Assembly: GCF_018128925.1 (NCBI RefSeq)
Contig: NZ_CP067007.1
Location: 248,001 to 312,000, forward strand
Source of the DNA: Nitrosopumilus sp. K4
Lineage (GTDB): Archaea; Thermoproteota; Nitrososphaeria; Nitrososphaerales; Nitrosopumilaceae
Direction of reading: 5' to 3'
DNA length: 64,000 nt
Part shown: positions 19,843-28,726 of the stretch, piece after piece
Layout: every line of letters starts with the position of its first letter
How positions within the stretch are numbered: the first letter of the stretch is position 1
Made by a program: the position numbers and the translations under genes
The notes under the pieces: model-generated
What the model was told of the DNA's origin: nothing
What the model saw: only the letters and a program-made list of their open reading frames with translations
Databases searched by the model: none

Positions 19843-21009
19843 TTATTTGTCATTAATTATCTTTTTTTCAAGTCTGTCCTCTAATGGGATTTCGATTAGA
19901 TCTCCCATTCTGAGACCTTTTAGTCCTGCAGCTACTGCTTTTGCATGTTCATCGTCTTTTTCTAGTCCTAAAAGGGACATTAGATAGGCAGCCCCTGTTT
20001 TTCCTGCTAATTCTCCAAATACGATTCTTCTTCTATTTCCTACTGCACGAGGTGGAATTGGCTCATATGCTGCGGGATTTCTAAGAATTGCTGCAAGGTG
20101 AGTTCCTGCCTTGTGTTTGTATGCTGATGAACCTACGATGGGTTTTGAGTCATATGGCTTGATTGAAGTATATTCTTCAATCAATCTTGAGAGATCTAGA
20201 AGCATATCTAGTCTAAAATCATTTGGTGATTTGTACAAGTACGTTAATGCAACTGCAACTTCTGCAAGTGGTGGAATTCCTGTTCTTTCACCAATGCCGT
20301 CAATTGTTGTATGAATTTGATCTACCCCTGCATCACATGCAGAAAATGCATTTGCTACTGCAAGTCCTATGTCATTGTGAACATGTGCATCAAGTGGAAC
20401 ATCTACCACCTCTCTTACTTTTTTAACAAAATTGTACATGCCAATAGGACGCATAATTCCTACAGTGTCAGGTAGGCTAATTCTGTCAACCCCTGCATCT
20501 TCAATTGCCTTACACATTTTGAGTAAGAATTCAGGCTCTGCCCTGCTTCCATCTTCTACTGTGAATCTAATTTTTAATCCATGGGATTTTGCATATTCTA
20601 CTGTTTCAACAGCTCTGTTCATTGCCTCCTCTCTTGAAATTCTTAATTTGTCTTTTAGATGAATATCTGAAATTCCTAGATAAGCAGCACACCATTTTGC
20701 ATCACAACTAAGTGAAATATCGATGTCTTCTTTGAGTGCTCTACCATGTGCAACAATGTCTGCCTTCAAACCTTGCTTGATGATTGTCTTTGTTGCTTCT
20801 TTATGATCATTTGATACGACAGGAGAAATTTCAATTTGGTCTACTCCAAAATAATCTAACATCCATGCAATTTGGATTCTTTGTTTGTTTGTAAATGAAA
20901 CACCTGGGTGTTGCTCACCTTCTCTTAGGGTGCTGTCTAACACTCTGATCTTTTTTGGATTCTTTTCATATGCATTGTACAAGTTTGCATAGTGATTCGG
21001 ATCTTTCAT
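19843..21009 (-). CDS. lysS: Homocitrate synthase LysS
   Basis: 388 residues of the HMG-CoA-lyase-like TIM barrel: RVLDSTLREGEQHPGVSF (about 22-39), metal-binding HVHNDIGLAVAN (about 200-211) and GIGERTG. It belongs to the homocitrate/citramalate/isopropylmalate synthase family. Its place at the head of the LysW-LysX-LysK operon points to homocitrate synthase, the first step of the aminoadipate route (acetyl-CoA plus 2-oxoglutarate). A promoter and Lrp-like operator lie just upstream. Confidence 0.88.
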   Translation of the reverse strand: MKDPNHYANLYNAYEKNPKKIRVLDSTLREGEQHPGVSFTNKQRIQIAWMLDYFGVDQIEISPVVSNDHKEATKTIIKQGLKADIVAHGRALKEDIDISLSCDAKWCAAYLGISDIHLKDKLRISREEAMNRAVETVEYAKSHGLKIRFTVEDGSRAEPEFLLKMCKAIEDAGVDRISLPDTVGIMRPIGMYNFVKKVREVVDVPLDAHVHNDIGLAVANAFSACDAGVDQIHTTIDGIGERTGIPPLAEVAVALTYLYKSPNDFRLDMLLDLSRLIEEYTSIKPYDSKPIVGSSAYKHKAGTHLAAILRNPAAYEPIPPRAVGNRRRIVFGELAGKTGAAYLMSLLGLEKDDEHAKAVAAGLKGLRMGDLIEIPLEDRLEKKIINDK

Positions 21010-21035
21010 TATAGAAATCGCTAGCCTTATTTGAG

Positions 21036-21044
21036 AATATAAAG
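21036..21044 (-). promoter_or_regulatory. TATA box of lysS
   Basis: On the minus strand CTTTATATT is centred about 31 bases before the lysS ATG at 21009. The operator-like repeat at 21050-21062 lies directly upstream. Confidence 0.5.
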
Positions 21045-21049
21045 ATATT

Positions 21050-21097
21050 CGTACTAAGTTCGTTTGATTTTGTTAAAAGTGATCCTAACTTAGTTCG
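21050..21097 (-). promoter_or_regulatory. Two-copy operator upstream of lysS, probable Lrp/LysM site
   Basis: Plus-strand CGTACTAAGTTCG (21050-21062) is an imperfect 13-bp palindrome (CGWACTWAGTWCG). A second copy, CTAACTTAGTTCG (21085-21097), matches 10 of 13 bases. The copies are 35 bases apart start to start, roughly on one face of the helix, and sit just upstream of the TATA box. Lrp-family proteins bind such sites; LysM of Sulfolobus acts upstream of the lysW operon. An Lrp gene ends at 21127, next to this site. Confidence 0.5.
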
Positions 21098-21126
21098 TAT
21101 CGTTTTGTAAATGCACGAAAGTCGTT

Positions 21127-21546
21127 TTAGACTACTTTTCTTAAAATAATGACAGTGTTTGTGTCAATCACACCTGGAATTTTTCTCAAGGCATCGATGC
21201 TATTGTTTATCTCTGAAATATTTGATGCGCTAATGATTGTTGTAATGTCGTATTGGCCAGTAATTTCGTATACTGTTTTTACGCCATCTAGATTTTTGAG
21301 TTTGGTTGAAACTTTAGACGTGTCTGTTGCAGAATCTACAGAAACTAGTACAATTGCACTTGTTGCATTTTCTTCTCCTAATTCAAGTGTAAATCTTTTA
21401 ATTGTTCCATTATCTACTAATTGCTTTACTCTTCGCCTAACAGCTGATTCAGAAAGCTTTAGTTTTTTTCCAATATCTACAAAAGATTCTCTAGAATCCT
21501 CCTTTAGATATTCTATAATCTTCTCATCAACTTTATCCTTGAACAT
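21127..21546 (-). CDS. Lrp/AsnC-family regulator, LysM-like
   Basis: 139 residues: an N-terminal HTH (VDIGKKLKLSESAVRRRVKQLVDNGTIK, about 24-51) and a C-terminal RAM ligand-binding domain (about 65-139, with GQYDITTII). It starts inside the end of the aminotransferase gene (14-base overlap), so it is co-translated with the arginine/lysine genes. It is likely to sense lysine or arginine and act on the operator before lysS. Confidence 0.85.
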   Translation of the reverse strand: MFKDKVDEKIIEYLKEDSRESFVDIGKKLKLSESAVRRRVKQLVDNGTIKRFTLELGEENATSAIVLVSVDSATDTSKVSTKLKNLDGVKTVYEITGQYDITTIISASNISEINNSIDALRKIPGVIDTNTVIILRKVV

Positions 21547-22720
21547 TCAGATTTTCTTCCTCTTTGGTTAGTACTGTATCTAGAGTTTGTAAAACTTTTG
21601 CTATGTCTTCTTCGGTAATTACAAGTGGTGGCAAAATTCTTAGAATGTTTCTTCCCGAATACAACATCAATACACCTTCTTTTATTAGGTTCATGAGTAT
21701 ATTTCGTACTTCGAATTTCAACTCAACTCCTATCATCAATCCCTTGCCCCTGATCTCTCTGATGATGGTGTGCTTTTCTTTTAACTGCTCAAGCCCTTCT
21801 CTGAAAACCTTTCCCATTTTCTCGGAGTTTTCAATTAATCCATCTTCAGTAATTGCAGTAAGTGCTGCAATTCCTGCAGCACATGATAATGGATTTCCTC
21901 CAAATGTTGAAGAATGTTCTCCCTTGCTCATTGCAGATAAAATATCTTCTCTCACAAGTGTAGCTCCCATTGGAACTCCGCCTGCAATACCTTTTGCAAG
22001 ACACAAAATATCTGGAGCAGTATTCCAATGATCACATGCCCATAATCGTCCTGTTCTCCCTAATCCTGCTTGAATTTCGTCAAATATTAGCAAAATTCCT
22101 TTTTCATCACATAGTTTTCTTACATCTTGCAAGAATCCATCTGGTGCAACATTAATTCCACTTTCTCCTTGAATTGGTTCTAAAATTATAAACGCAGTGT
22201 CTTCATCTACTACTGAGCGAAGATCATTGATATCTCCAAATGATGCATAAGATACTTTTTCTACAAGTGGTGCAAATGCTTTTTTGTATTTTGGATTAAA
22301 TGTTAGTGATAATGCCCCAAATGATTTTCCATGATATGACCCTTTCATTGCAACCATTCCTTTCTTTCCTGTGAATTTCCTTGCAAATTTCATTGCAGCT
22401 TCAACTGCCTCTGCACCGCTGTTGTTGAGATGAACTTGTGTCAGTCCTTTTGGTGCAAGACCCATCAATTTTTTAAGAAACTCTTCTCTTGTTTTGTTGT
22501 ACAATGAACTGTGAACTGTAATTATTTTGTTGATTTGTTCTTTGATTGCAGTGTTTACTCTTTGGTTTTGGTGTCCAACAAGTGCAACGCCATAACCGCC
22601 CATACAATCAATGTATTCTTTTCCATTAATGTCCCATACATGTGCCCCTTCTCCTTTTTCAATTGTTACTGGAAATCTTTGGTACAGACTTCCCATAAAT
22701 TGATCTTCACTCATGCTCAA
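21533..22720 (-). CDS. lysJ: [LysW]-aminoadipate/glutamate semialdehyde aminotransferase
   Basis: A 395-residue class III PLP aminotransferase. The PLP lysine lies in CLAKGIAGGVPMGATL (about 239-254), with IFDEIQAGLGRTG about 25-30 residues before it. It aminates the LysW-bound semialdehyde, giving LysW-lysine or LysW-ornithine. Only one copy exists in the window, so it probably serves both pathways (LysJ/ArgD). Its start overlaps the end of the kinase gene by 14 bases. Confidence 0.9.
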   Translation of the reverse strand: MSMSEDQFMGSLYQRFPVTIEKGEGAHVWDINGKEYIDCMGGYGVALVGHQNQRVNTAIKEQINKIITVHSSLYNKTREEFLKKLMGLAPKGLTQVHLNNSGAEAVEAAMKFARKFTGKKGMVAMKGSYHGKSFGALSLTFNPKYKKAFAPLVEKVSYASFGDINDLRSVVDEDTAFIILEPIQGESGINVAPDGFLQDVRKLCDEKGILLIFDEIQAGLGRTGRLWACDHWNTAPDILCLAKGIAGGVPMGATLVREDILSAMSKGEHSSTFGGNPLSCAAGIAALTAITEDGLIENSEKMGKVFREGLEQLKEKHTIIREIRGKGLMIGVELKFEVRNILMNLIKEGVLMLYSGRNILRILPPLVITEEDIAKVLQTLDTVLTKEEENLNVQG

Positions 22721-23510
22721 TCACAGTACAGTTATCGTGAGCAATTGCTGATGATATAGGGTTTTCTTTTTTGCCGTTTGCAATTAGCGCTTCTTTTACT
22801 CCCATGTCTAGTGCCTCAGTCGAAGCTAGAATTTTTTTCTCCATGCCTGGACCTATCTTTGGCCTAATTTCTTTTGCTTCTGCCAAAGTAAGTTTTGGAA
22901 CAAGTTTGTCATCCATAAGCAAGCCATCGACATTTGTGATGAATAGAACCTTATCTGTTCCTACCTTTCCTGCTACATAAGCTGCGGCTCTATCTCCGTC
23001 AACATTGAGGAAATCTGATTCTTCGCTAATTGCAATTGGTGATATTACTGGAACAAGTCCTTGGTCAAGTAGTGATTTGATGAAACTCGCATTAACATTG
23101 GTTATTTTACCTGTATATCCACCATCTATTGCCTGCTTTCGGCCTTTTTCGTTAACAATTAGTAATTTCTTTTTTCTATCTGCCTGAATGACTTTGGCAT
23201 CTACTCCTGATAACCCTATTGCATTAATTCCATTTTTCTGAAGCATCTGAACAATCGTTTTGTTTATTCGTCCTGACATCACCATTGTAAAAATCTCTGC
23301 AGTTTCTTTGTCAGTGTATCTACTCTTTATTCCACTTGGTGATGTGACAAACTTTGGTTCTTTCCCTAATTGTTCACATACTTTGGTAACTTCTTTTCCT
23401 CCTCCATGAACAAGAATCAATCCTTCCGTCTCTGCAACTTTTTTGATATCTGAAATTATTGATGGATGTAAATTGTCTACTACACTTCCACCGATTTTGA
23501 TTGTGATCAT
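22707..23510 (-). CDS. lysZ: [LysW]-aminoadipate/glutamate 6-kinase
   Basis: A 267-residue amino acid kinase of the NAGK family: MITIKIGGSVVDN at the start, LVHGGGKEVTKVCE (about 34-47), VNVDGDRAAAYVA and FITNVDGLLMD. It phosphorylates the LysW-linked aminoadipate or glutamate side chain. A single copy suggests dual use (LysZ/ArgB). It starts two bases after the reductase gene. Confidence 0.9.
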   Translation of the reverse strand: MITIKIGGSVVDNLHPSIISDIKKVAETEGLILVHGGGKEVTKVCEQLGKEPKFVTSPSGIKSRYTDKETAEIFTMVMSGRINKTIVQMLQKNGINAIGLSGVDAKVIQADRKKKLLIVNEKGRKQAIDGGYTGKITNVNASFIKSLLDQGLVPVISPIAISEESDFLNVDGDRAAAYVAGKVGTDKVLFITNVDGLLMDDKLVPKLTLAEAKEIRPKIGPGMEKKILASTEALDMGVKEALIANGKKENPISSAIAHDNCTVIEHE

Positions 23511-23512
23511 TT

Positions 23513-24559
23513 CTATACTGGTGTAAGTGGGGTGTATCTTAGACCATCCATTTCATCAAAGCCACACATTACATTCATGTTTTGAATGGCCGAACCAGCT
23601 GCACCTTTCATTAGGTTATCTGATGCAGAGATTGCAATCAATCTGTGATTGTCCTCATCAAGATCAAAACCAATATCACAAAAGTTTGAACCTACTAGGA
23701 ATTTTGGATCTGGGAACTTGTAAAGACCTTTCTTGTCACGAATTAATCTTACAAATCTTTCTTCACCATAAGCTTGGCGATACAATTTCCACAATTCTTT
23801 TTCTTCTATGTCTTTTTTCATGAATGTGTGGTTTGTACATAAAATTCCACGAACTACATCTACTGCATGTGGACTCATTGATACGCGAATCTTTCTTCCT
23901 GCAATTTCGCTTAATTCTTGTTCGATCTCACCGGTATGTCTGTGCTTTGCTGGTTTGTATGGTCGAATGACACCTGCTCTCATTGCATGTGCTGTTCCTG
24001 AACCTGAACCAGCTCCTGATGAACCAATCTTTGAATCAACAACTATGTGATCTGTATCAATTAGATCATTTCTGATTAATGGTGCAAGTGCAAGCATTGA
24101 TGTCACTGCCATGCATCCTGGACATGAAACTAGTTGTGCGTTTTTGATTTGCTCTCTGTGAAGTTCTGGCACTCCAAATACTGATTTTGAAAGATAATCT
24201 GGATGTGGGTGTTCCCATCCATACCATTTCCCATAATCTTCTGGATTATGTAATCTATAATCTGCACTCAAATCGATAATTTTGATTCCTCTATCATACA
24301 ATGCTTTTACGATTTCAGTTGCTGTTCCGTGTGGAACTGCAGTAAATACTAGATCACATTTGTCAGAAATTTTATCATAATCTAGTTCAGAAAATGTCAG
24401 ATCTGTAAAACCCTTCAAACTTGGTTGAACTCTGTGAAGATACTCTCCAACATGTTGCCTTGATGTAACCATTGAGATCTCTACATCTGGATGATTTACT
24501 AATAGACGGAGTGTTTCTCCACCAACATAACCTGATGCTCCTACAACACCTACTTTCAT
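23513..24559 (-). CDS. lysY: [LysW]-aminoadipyl/glutamyl-phosphate reductase
   Basis: A 348-residue NADP-dependent semialdehyde dehydrogenase of the ArgC family: cofactor motif GASGYVGGETLRLL (about 6-19) and catalytic cysteine in VSCPGCMAVTS (about 146). It reduces the acyl phosphate made by LysZ to the semialdehyde. It is 28 bases downstream of the ArgX gene, too little for a normal promoter, so it is read from the argG side. Confidence 0.9.
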   Translation of the reverse strand: MKVGVVGASGYVGGETLRLLVNHPDVEISMVTSRQHVGEYLHRVQPSLKGFTDLTFSELDYDKISDKCDLVFTAVPHGTATEIVKALYDRGIKIIDLSADYRLHNPEDYGKWYGWEHPHPDYLSKSVFGVPELHREQIKNAQLVSCPGCMAVTSMLALAPLIRNDLIDTDHIVVDSKIGSSGAGSGSGTAHAMRAGVIRPYKPAKHRHTGEIEQELSEIAGRKIRVSMSPHAVDVVRGILCTNHTFMKKDIEEKELWKLYRQAYGEERFVRLIRDKKGLYKFPDPKFLVGSNFCDIGFDLDEDNHRLIAISASDNLMKGAAGSAIQNMNVMCGFDEMDGLRYTPLTPV

Positions 24560-24587
24560 GATAAATCTCCTCGTAAAGGAGTATAAT

Positions 24588-25445
24588 TTATTTCCTAACG
24601 TAGTTTAGGGCAAATTCTACCATTTCTTTTGGTATATTCTGGGTTGCAACTCTAGCTAATCCCTTGAATTCTACAGTATTGTTTACTTCGTGAACAACAA
24701 GACCGTTTTTCTCATCTTCCATCATGTCTACTCCTAATATTCCACCACCCATTGCTTTTGATGCCTTTACTGCCATATCTTCCATCTCTTTTGTGATCTC
24801 ACAAAGCTCTGGATCTGCTCCTAATGCAATGTTTGTCTTAAAACCTCCACTTGACTTTCTGTACATTGCAGCAATTGGTCTGTCCCCTACTGTAATTACT
24901 CTGATGTCTCTTGGTGGTCTTTGAATCATTTCTTGAAGATAGTAAATTCTGTCATGAGGGCTGTCGGTAATCTCTCTTATCTCAAATACTGCATCAACTG
25001 TATCTCTGTCTTTTAGAGGCATAACTCCTCGTCCCCAACTTCCAATTACTGGCTTTATTACAAGTGGATATCCAACTTCTTCAATATTTTCTGCAGCACT
25101 TTGACTTGAAAATGAAAAATATGTTTTAGGTGTTGGAACATTGTGTTTTTTTAGTAACAAAGTCATGAACATTTTATTTCCGCATAAACTTGCAACATCG
25201 AATTTGTTGAGAACTGGAACATCCATGAATTCTAAACATGAAGTAAAATGAAGACCTCTGAAATAGCTGACACATCTTTCTAAAACAACATCCCCAAAGT
25301 CATAGTCTGTTCTTTTACTGTCTGTGTTGACTTGAGTGATCTTTGCATCTAGCATAACTGCATCATGTCCAAGATCTGATGCCTCCTTTTGGAGCATCTT
25401 TTCTTCCGCTCGTAAGCGGTCAAACACGATACAAACTTTTGACAT
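24588..25445 (-). CDS. argX: [LysW]-glutamate ligase ArgX (LysX paralogue)
   Basis: A 285-residue RimK-like ATP-grasp ligase paralogous to the protein at 18811: KPVIGSWGRGVMPLK, PPRDIRVITVGD, ILGVDMMED and VHEVNNTVEFKGL line up directly. It is placed between argG, a LysW and argC, so its role is most likely glutamate attachment for arginine synthesis (ArgX). Substrate choice cannot be read with certainty; the call is by context. ATG overlaps the LysW stop (TAATG). Confidence 0.82.
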   Translation of the reverse strand: MSKVCIVFDRLRAEEKMLQKEASDLGHDAVMLDAKITQVNTDSKRTDYDFGDVVLERCVSYFRGLHFTSCLEFMDVPVLNKFDVASLCGNKMFMTLLLKKHNVPTPKTYFSFSSQSAAENIEEVGYPLVIKPVIGSWGRGVMPLKDRDTVDAVFEIREITDSPHDRIYYLQEMIQRPPRDIRVITVGDRPIAAMYRKSSGGFKTNIALGADPELCEITKEMEDMAVKASKAMGGGILGVDMMEDEKNGLVVHEVNNTVEFKGLARVATQNIPKEMVEFALNYVRK

Positions 25446-25612
25446 TACTCTCCCCAGTCTTCGCCTACGCTTTCTGCTTGTTTTAGCTCAACATTTGATC
25501 CGTCTTTCTTTGCGATTTCAAAGTCAGCACCACAATCAGGACAGGAGATGATTTCTCCCACTGAGGCATCGTCTGGGATGTTTAGTGTTGCGTCACATTC
25601 TGGGCAGTTCAT
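25445..25612 (-). CDS. lysW: LysW amino-group carrier protein, copy 2 (C-terminal Glu)
   Basis: 55 residues with a zinc ribbon (C3-x2-C6, C24-x2-C27) and the canonical tail GEDWGE, whose last Glu carries the growing amino acid on its side chain. It is coupled on both sides: ATGA overlap with argG upstream and TAATG with ArgX downstream. It is probably the carrier of the arginine branch, or of both branches if copy 1 is not functional. Confidence 0.93.
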   Translation of the reverse strand: MNCPECDATLNIPDDASVGEIISCPDCGADFEIAKKDGSNVELKQAESVGEDWGE

Positions 25613-26808
25613 GTTTTTGATGACCTCTTCTTTTGTAATTTATTAGCTTCTGTTGTCTGAATTCCCCACAATTCGACAAATCCTTTGGCTAATCTCTGAT
25701 CAAATGTGGATTCAGTACCATACGTGGCAATTTCATGACTGTACAGAGAATTCTTTGATTTTCTTCCAACTACCCTTATGCTTCCTTTGTACAGCTTGAG
25801 TTTTACTGTTCCTGAAACTGCATTTTGTGAATTTTCGATAAACCCATCAAGATTTTGTTTTAGTGGATCTTGCCATAACCCAGAATACACCAAATATGAC
25901 CATTCATCATCGATAATTGATTTGAACTTGTTTTGGTGTTTTGTATGAACCATTTTTTCTAAATCCGTATGGGCCTCAATTAGGCATGTTGCAGCTGGGG
26001 TCTCATAAACTTCGCGAGATTTTATTCCAACTACTCTGTCTTCTATATGATCAACAATTCCTACTCCTGCATTTCCTGCTTTTTTGTTAAGATACTCGAT
26101 TAATTTTACTGGTTCTAGTTTTTTTCCATCAACTTCTATTGGTATGCCTCTCTCAAATTTTATCTCAATGTATGTTGGTTTTTCTGGAAGATTTTTTGTT
26201 TTAACCCAAATGAATGCATCATCTGGTGGTTCGTTGTAAGGATCTTCTAGAACACCTCCTTCTATTGCACGACCCCACAAGTTTTGATCAATACTGAATC
26301 TTTTTGCAACATTATCAATTTCGATTCCATGTTTTTTTGCAAACTTTAATTCTGTAACCCTGTCTAGGTTTTTGTCACGTATTGGAGCAATGATTGGTAA
26401 GTTAGACCCTGAACGTAATGTAATGTCAAACCTTACTTGATCATTTCCTTTACCTGAACATCCATGAGCTAATGATGTAACTTTTTCTTTTTTTGCAATC
26501 TCTAAAACTTTTTCAGCAATTAATGGTCTTGCAAGTGCAGTAGCAAGACAATATTTTTTTTGATATAGTGCATTTGCTTTAATTGATGGGAAGATGTAGT
26601 CTTTGACAAATTCTTTTCTTGCATCAACATTGTAATGCTTTTTTACTCCGAGCTTTTTTGCTTTGGCTGCAATTTTTTTGTGATCATCTCCTTGCCCAAC
26701 ATCTACTGTTACTGTGATAACATCCATGTCATGCTCTTCTTGTAGATACTTTACAACAACTGATGTGTCTAATCCGCCAGAGAATGCAAGAATTCCTTTT
26801 TGAGTCAT
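25609..26808 (-). CDS. argG: Argininosuccinate synthase
   Basis: About 399 residues with the N-type ATP pyrophosphatase P-loop LAFSGGLDTSV near the start, the segment AHGCSGKGNDQVRFD (about 117-131) and AIEGGVLEDP. It joins citrulline and aspartate. An in-frame ATG at 26817 exists, but MTQKGILAFSGG at 26808 is the family N-terminus. It heads a seven-gene run to 21127. argH is not in the window. Confidence 0.93.
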   Translation of the reverse strand: MTQKGILAFSGGLDTSVVVKYLQEEHDMDVITVTVDVGQGDDHKKIAAKAKKLGVKKHYNVDARKEFVKDYIFPSIKANALYQKKYCLATALARPLIAEKVLEIAKKEKVTSLAHGCSGKGNDQVRFDITLRSGSNLPIIAPIRDKNLDRVTELKFAKKHGIEIDNVAKRFSIDQNLWGRAIEGGVLEDPYNEPPDDAFIWVKTKNLPEKPTYIEIKFERGIPIEVDGKKLEPVKLIEYLNKKAGNAGVGIVDHIEDRVVGIKSREVYETPAATCLIEAHTDLEKMVHTKHQNKFKSIIDDEWSYLVYSGLWQDPLKQNLDGFIENSQNAVSGTVKLKLYKGSIRVVGRKSKNSLYSHEIATYGTESTFDQRLAKGFVELWGIQTTEANKLQKKRSSKT

Positions 26809-26903
26809 AAAACACAATTTGGGTCGTATTTTGGAATTTATCTTTTGTGATAGCCTGAAAAACTGTAAAAATTTTCTGACTAGCTTGAGCTAAAATTCGG
26901 TGA

Positions 26904-26913
26904 TTATTTAAGC
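26904..26913 (+). promoter_or_regulatory. TATA box of the ABC substrate-binding gene
   Basis: TTATTTAAGC lies about 25 bases before the ATG at 26934, within the divergent argG/ABC intergenic region. Confidence 0.45.
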
Positions 26914-26933
26914 TGCCAATATAACGCTGTTTT

Positions 26934-27968
26934 ATGAAAATTGGATCTGCAATTTTGGCTGGAATTGTGGTAATTGTCGTCATATCCATAACTGGAATTG
27001 TCGTTGATTCTGCCGAAAACACGCATGAAAACAAGATTAGGGTCGCATATTTTCCAAACATCGGACATGCGATTCCAATCATTGGAATGGAAAAAGGGAT
27101 CTTTGAAAATAGTCTGGGCGAAACAAAAATTGAATCAAAGTTATTTGATAGTGGGCCTCAGGTAATTGAATCATTATTTGCAGGTTCTATTGATATTGCT
27201 TATGTTGGCCCTGGACCTGCAATCAATGGATTTTTAAAATCTGAAAATAAGAGTGTAAAGATTTTGTCAGGTGCTGCAAGCGGTGGTGCAAGTTTTGTTG
27301 TTCATCCAAACTCTGAAATAAATTCTGCCGGAGACTTTGAAGGAAAAAGAATTGCAGCACCTCAAATCGGAAACACACAAGACATTTCCTTGAGAACTTT
27401 TCTCTCTGAAAACGGACTAAAACCTGCTGAAAAAGGAGGTTCGGTAGTTGTGTTGAATATACCTAATCCTGACATTTACACACTATTTACAAAAGGTGAG
27501 ATTGATGCAGCATGGGTTCCAGAACCTTGGGCATCCATTCTTGTTTTAGAACTTGAAGGAAAAAGACTCTTCTTTGAGGAAGATCTTTGGCCTGAAAAGA
27601 AATTTGCGTCCGTGTTGTTGATTGGACGTGCAGAATACATTGAAGAAAACCAACAAGTTATACGAAACTGGATTGAATCTCATAAACAATCAATCAAATG
27701 GATAAATGAAAATCCTCAGGAGACTAGAATTATCTTTAATCAATTCATGAAAAACACAATGGGACAATCCTTATCTGATGCTGTAATTGACGAGTCACTG
27801 TCTAATTTAGAAATCACATCTGATCCTGTTAAAGATTCGATTGCAACTATTGCACAAAGAGCAGATGCTTTAGGATATCTTGGAAGAAATGGATATGAAC
27901 TAAATGGCATATTTCTTGACATAAATTCAAATGCCTTGACACAGGAGGTTTTGACAACACATGGCTAA
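26934..27968 (+). CDS. NitT/TauT-type ABC transporter substrate-binding protein
   Basis: 344 residues. One N-terminal hydrophobic helix (about 4-24) acts as anchor or signal. Then comes an NMT1/SsuA-like fold: RVAYFPNIGHAIPIIGMEKG, FAGSIDIAYVGPGPAINGF, GKRIAAPQIGNTQDISLRTF and DAAWVPEPWAS. This family binds nitrate, taurine, alkanesulfonates, thiamine precursors or related ligands. Which applies here is not readable. It overlaps the ATPase gene by 8 bases. Confidence 0.87.
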   Translation: MKIGSAILAGIVVIVVISITGIVVDSAENTHENKIRVAYFPNIGHAIPIIGMEKGIFENSLGETKIESKLFDSGPQVIESLFAGSIDIAYVGPGPAINGFLKSENKSVKILSGAASGGASFVVHPNSEINSAGDFEGKRIAAPQIGNTQDISLRTFLSENGLKPAEKGGSVVVLNIPNPDIYTLFTKGEIDAAWVPEPWASILVLELEGKRLFFEEDLWPEKKFASVLLIGRAEYIEENQQVIRNWIESHKQSIKWINENPQETRIIFNQFMKNTMGQSLSDAVIDESLSNLEITSDPVKDSIATIAQRADALGYLGRNGYELNGIFLDINSNALTQEVLTTHG

Positions 27969-28719
27969 ATTAGAGGCAAAAGACATTGTGAAATACTTCA
28001 AGCATGACAGCCATAATCTAAAAGCACTTGGTGGTATTAATTTGCAAATCGAAGACGGTGAATTTGTCTGCCTTGTAGGTCCATCAGGATGTGGAAAATC
28101 TACTTTTTTGAGAATTGTGGCTGGCCTTGAAAGCCCTGATGGTGGACAAATTTTGTTTGATGGTAAGCCTGTTACCGCTACTGGTCCTGAAAGAATAATG
28201 GTATTTCAGGAAGGTGCCTTGTTTCCATGGCTTAAGGTACAAGATAATGTTGAATTTGGTCTAAAGATGGCTGGAATTCCAAAAGATGAGAGAGCACAAA
28301 TCTCAAAGAGGTATCTTGACATGATGCAGCTTACAAAATTTGCCGATTCATATACTTACCAACTTTCAACTGGAATGAAGCAAAGAGTAGCTATAGCCAG
28401 AGCACTTGTGATGGATCCTGATGTGTTGTTGATGGATGAACCTTTTGCTGCCCTTGATGCACAGACAAGAGATTTACTTTTAGTTGAAATGCAACTAATT
28501 TGGGAAAAAACAAAGAAAACAATCTTGTTTGTAACACACAATGTTGCAGAAGCTGCTGTTCTTGGAACCAAGGTTGCAGTATTTAGCAACAGGCCTTCAT
28601 CGATAAAAAAACTAATTCCTGTTGATTACAAAAGACCACGACTTGCAGAAGATGAAAACCTTTTGCCATTACAACAAGAGATTCTCTCAGAGCTACGACC
28701 AGAGGTAAAAAAGAGTTAG
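27961..28719 (+). CDS. NitT/TauT-type ABC transporter ATPase
   Basis: 252 residues with Walker A GPSGCGKST (about 40-48), Q-loop VFQEGALFPW, a signature loop reading LSTGMKQR (in place of the consensus LSGGMxQR), Walker B DVLLMDEPFAALD and switch His in FVTHNVAEA. It energises uptake by the surrounding genes. Signature Gly2 replaced by Thr is a small deviation. Confidence 0.93.
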   Translation: MAKLEAKDIVKYFKHDSHNLKALGGINLQIEDGEFVCLVGPSGCGKSTFLRIVAGLESPDGGQILFDGKPVTATGPERIMVFQEGALFPWLKVQDNVEFGLKMAGIPKDERAQISKRYLDMMQLTKFADSYTYQLSTGMKQRVAIARALVMDPDVLLMDEPFAALDAQTRDLLLVEMQLIWEKTKKTILFVTHNVAEAAVLGTKVAVFSNRPSSIKKLIPVDYKRPRLAEDENLLPLQQEILSELRPEVKKS

Positions 28720-28726
28720 TGATATT

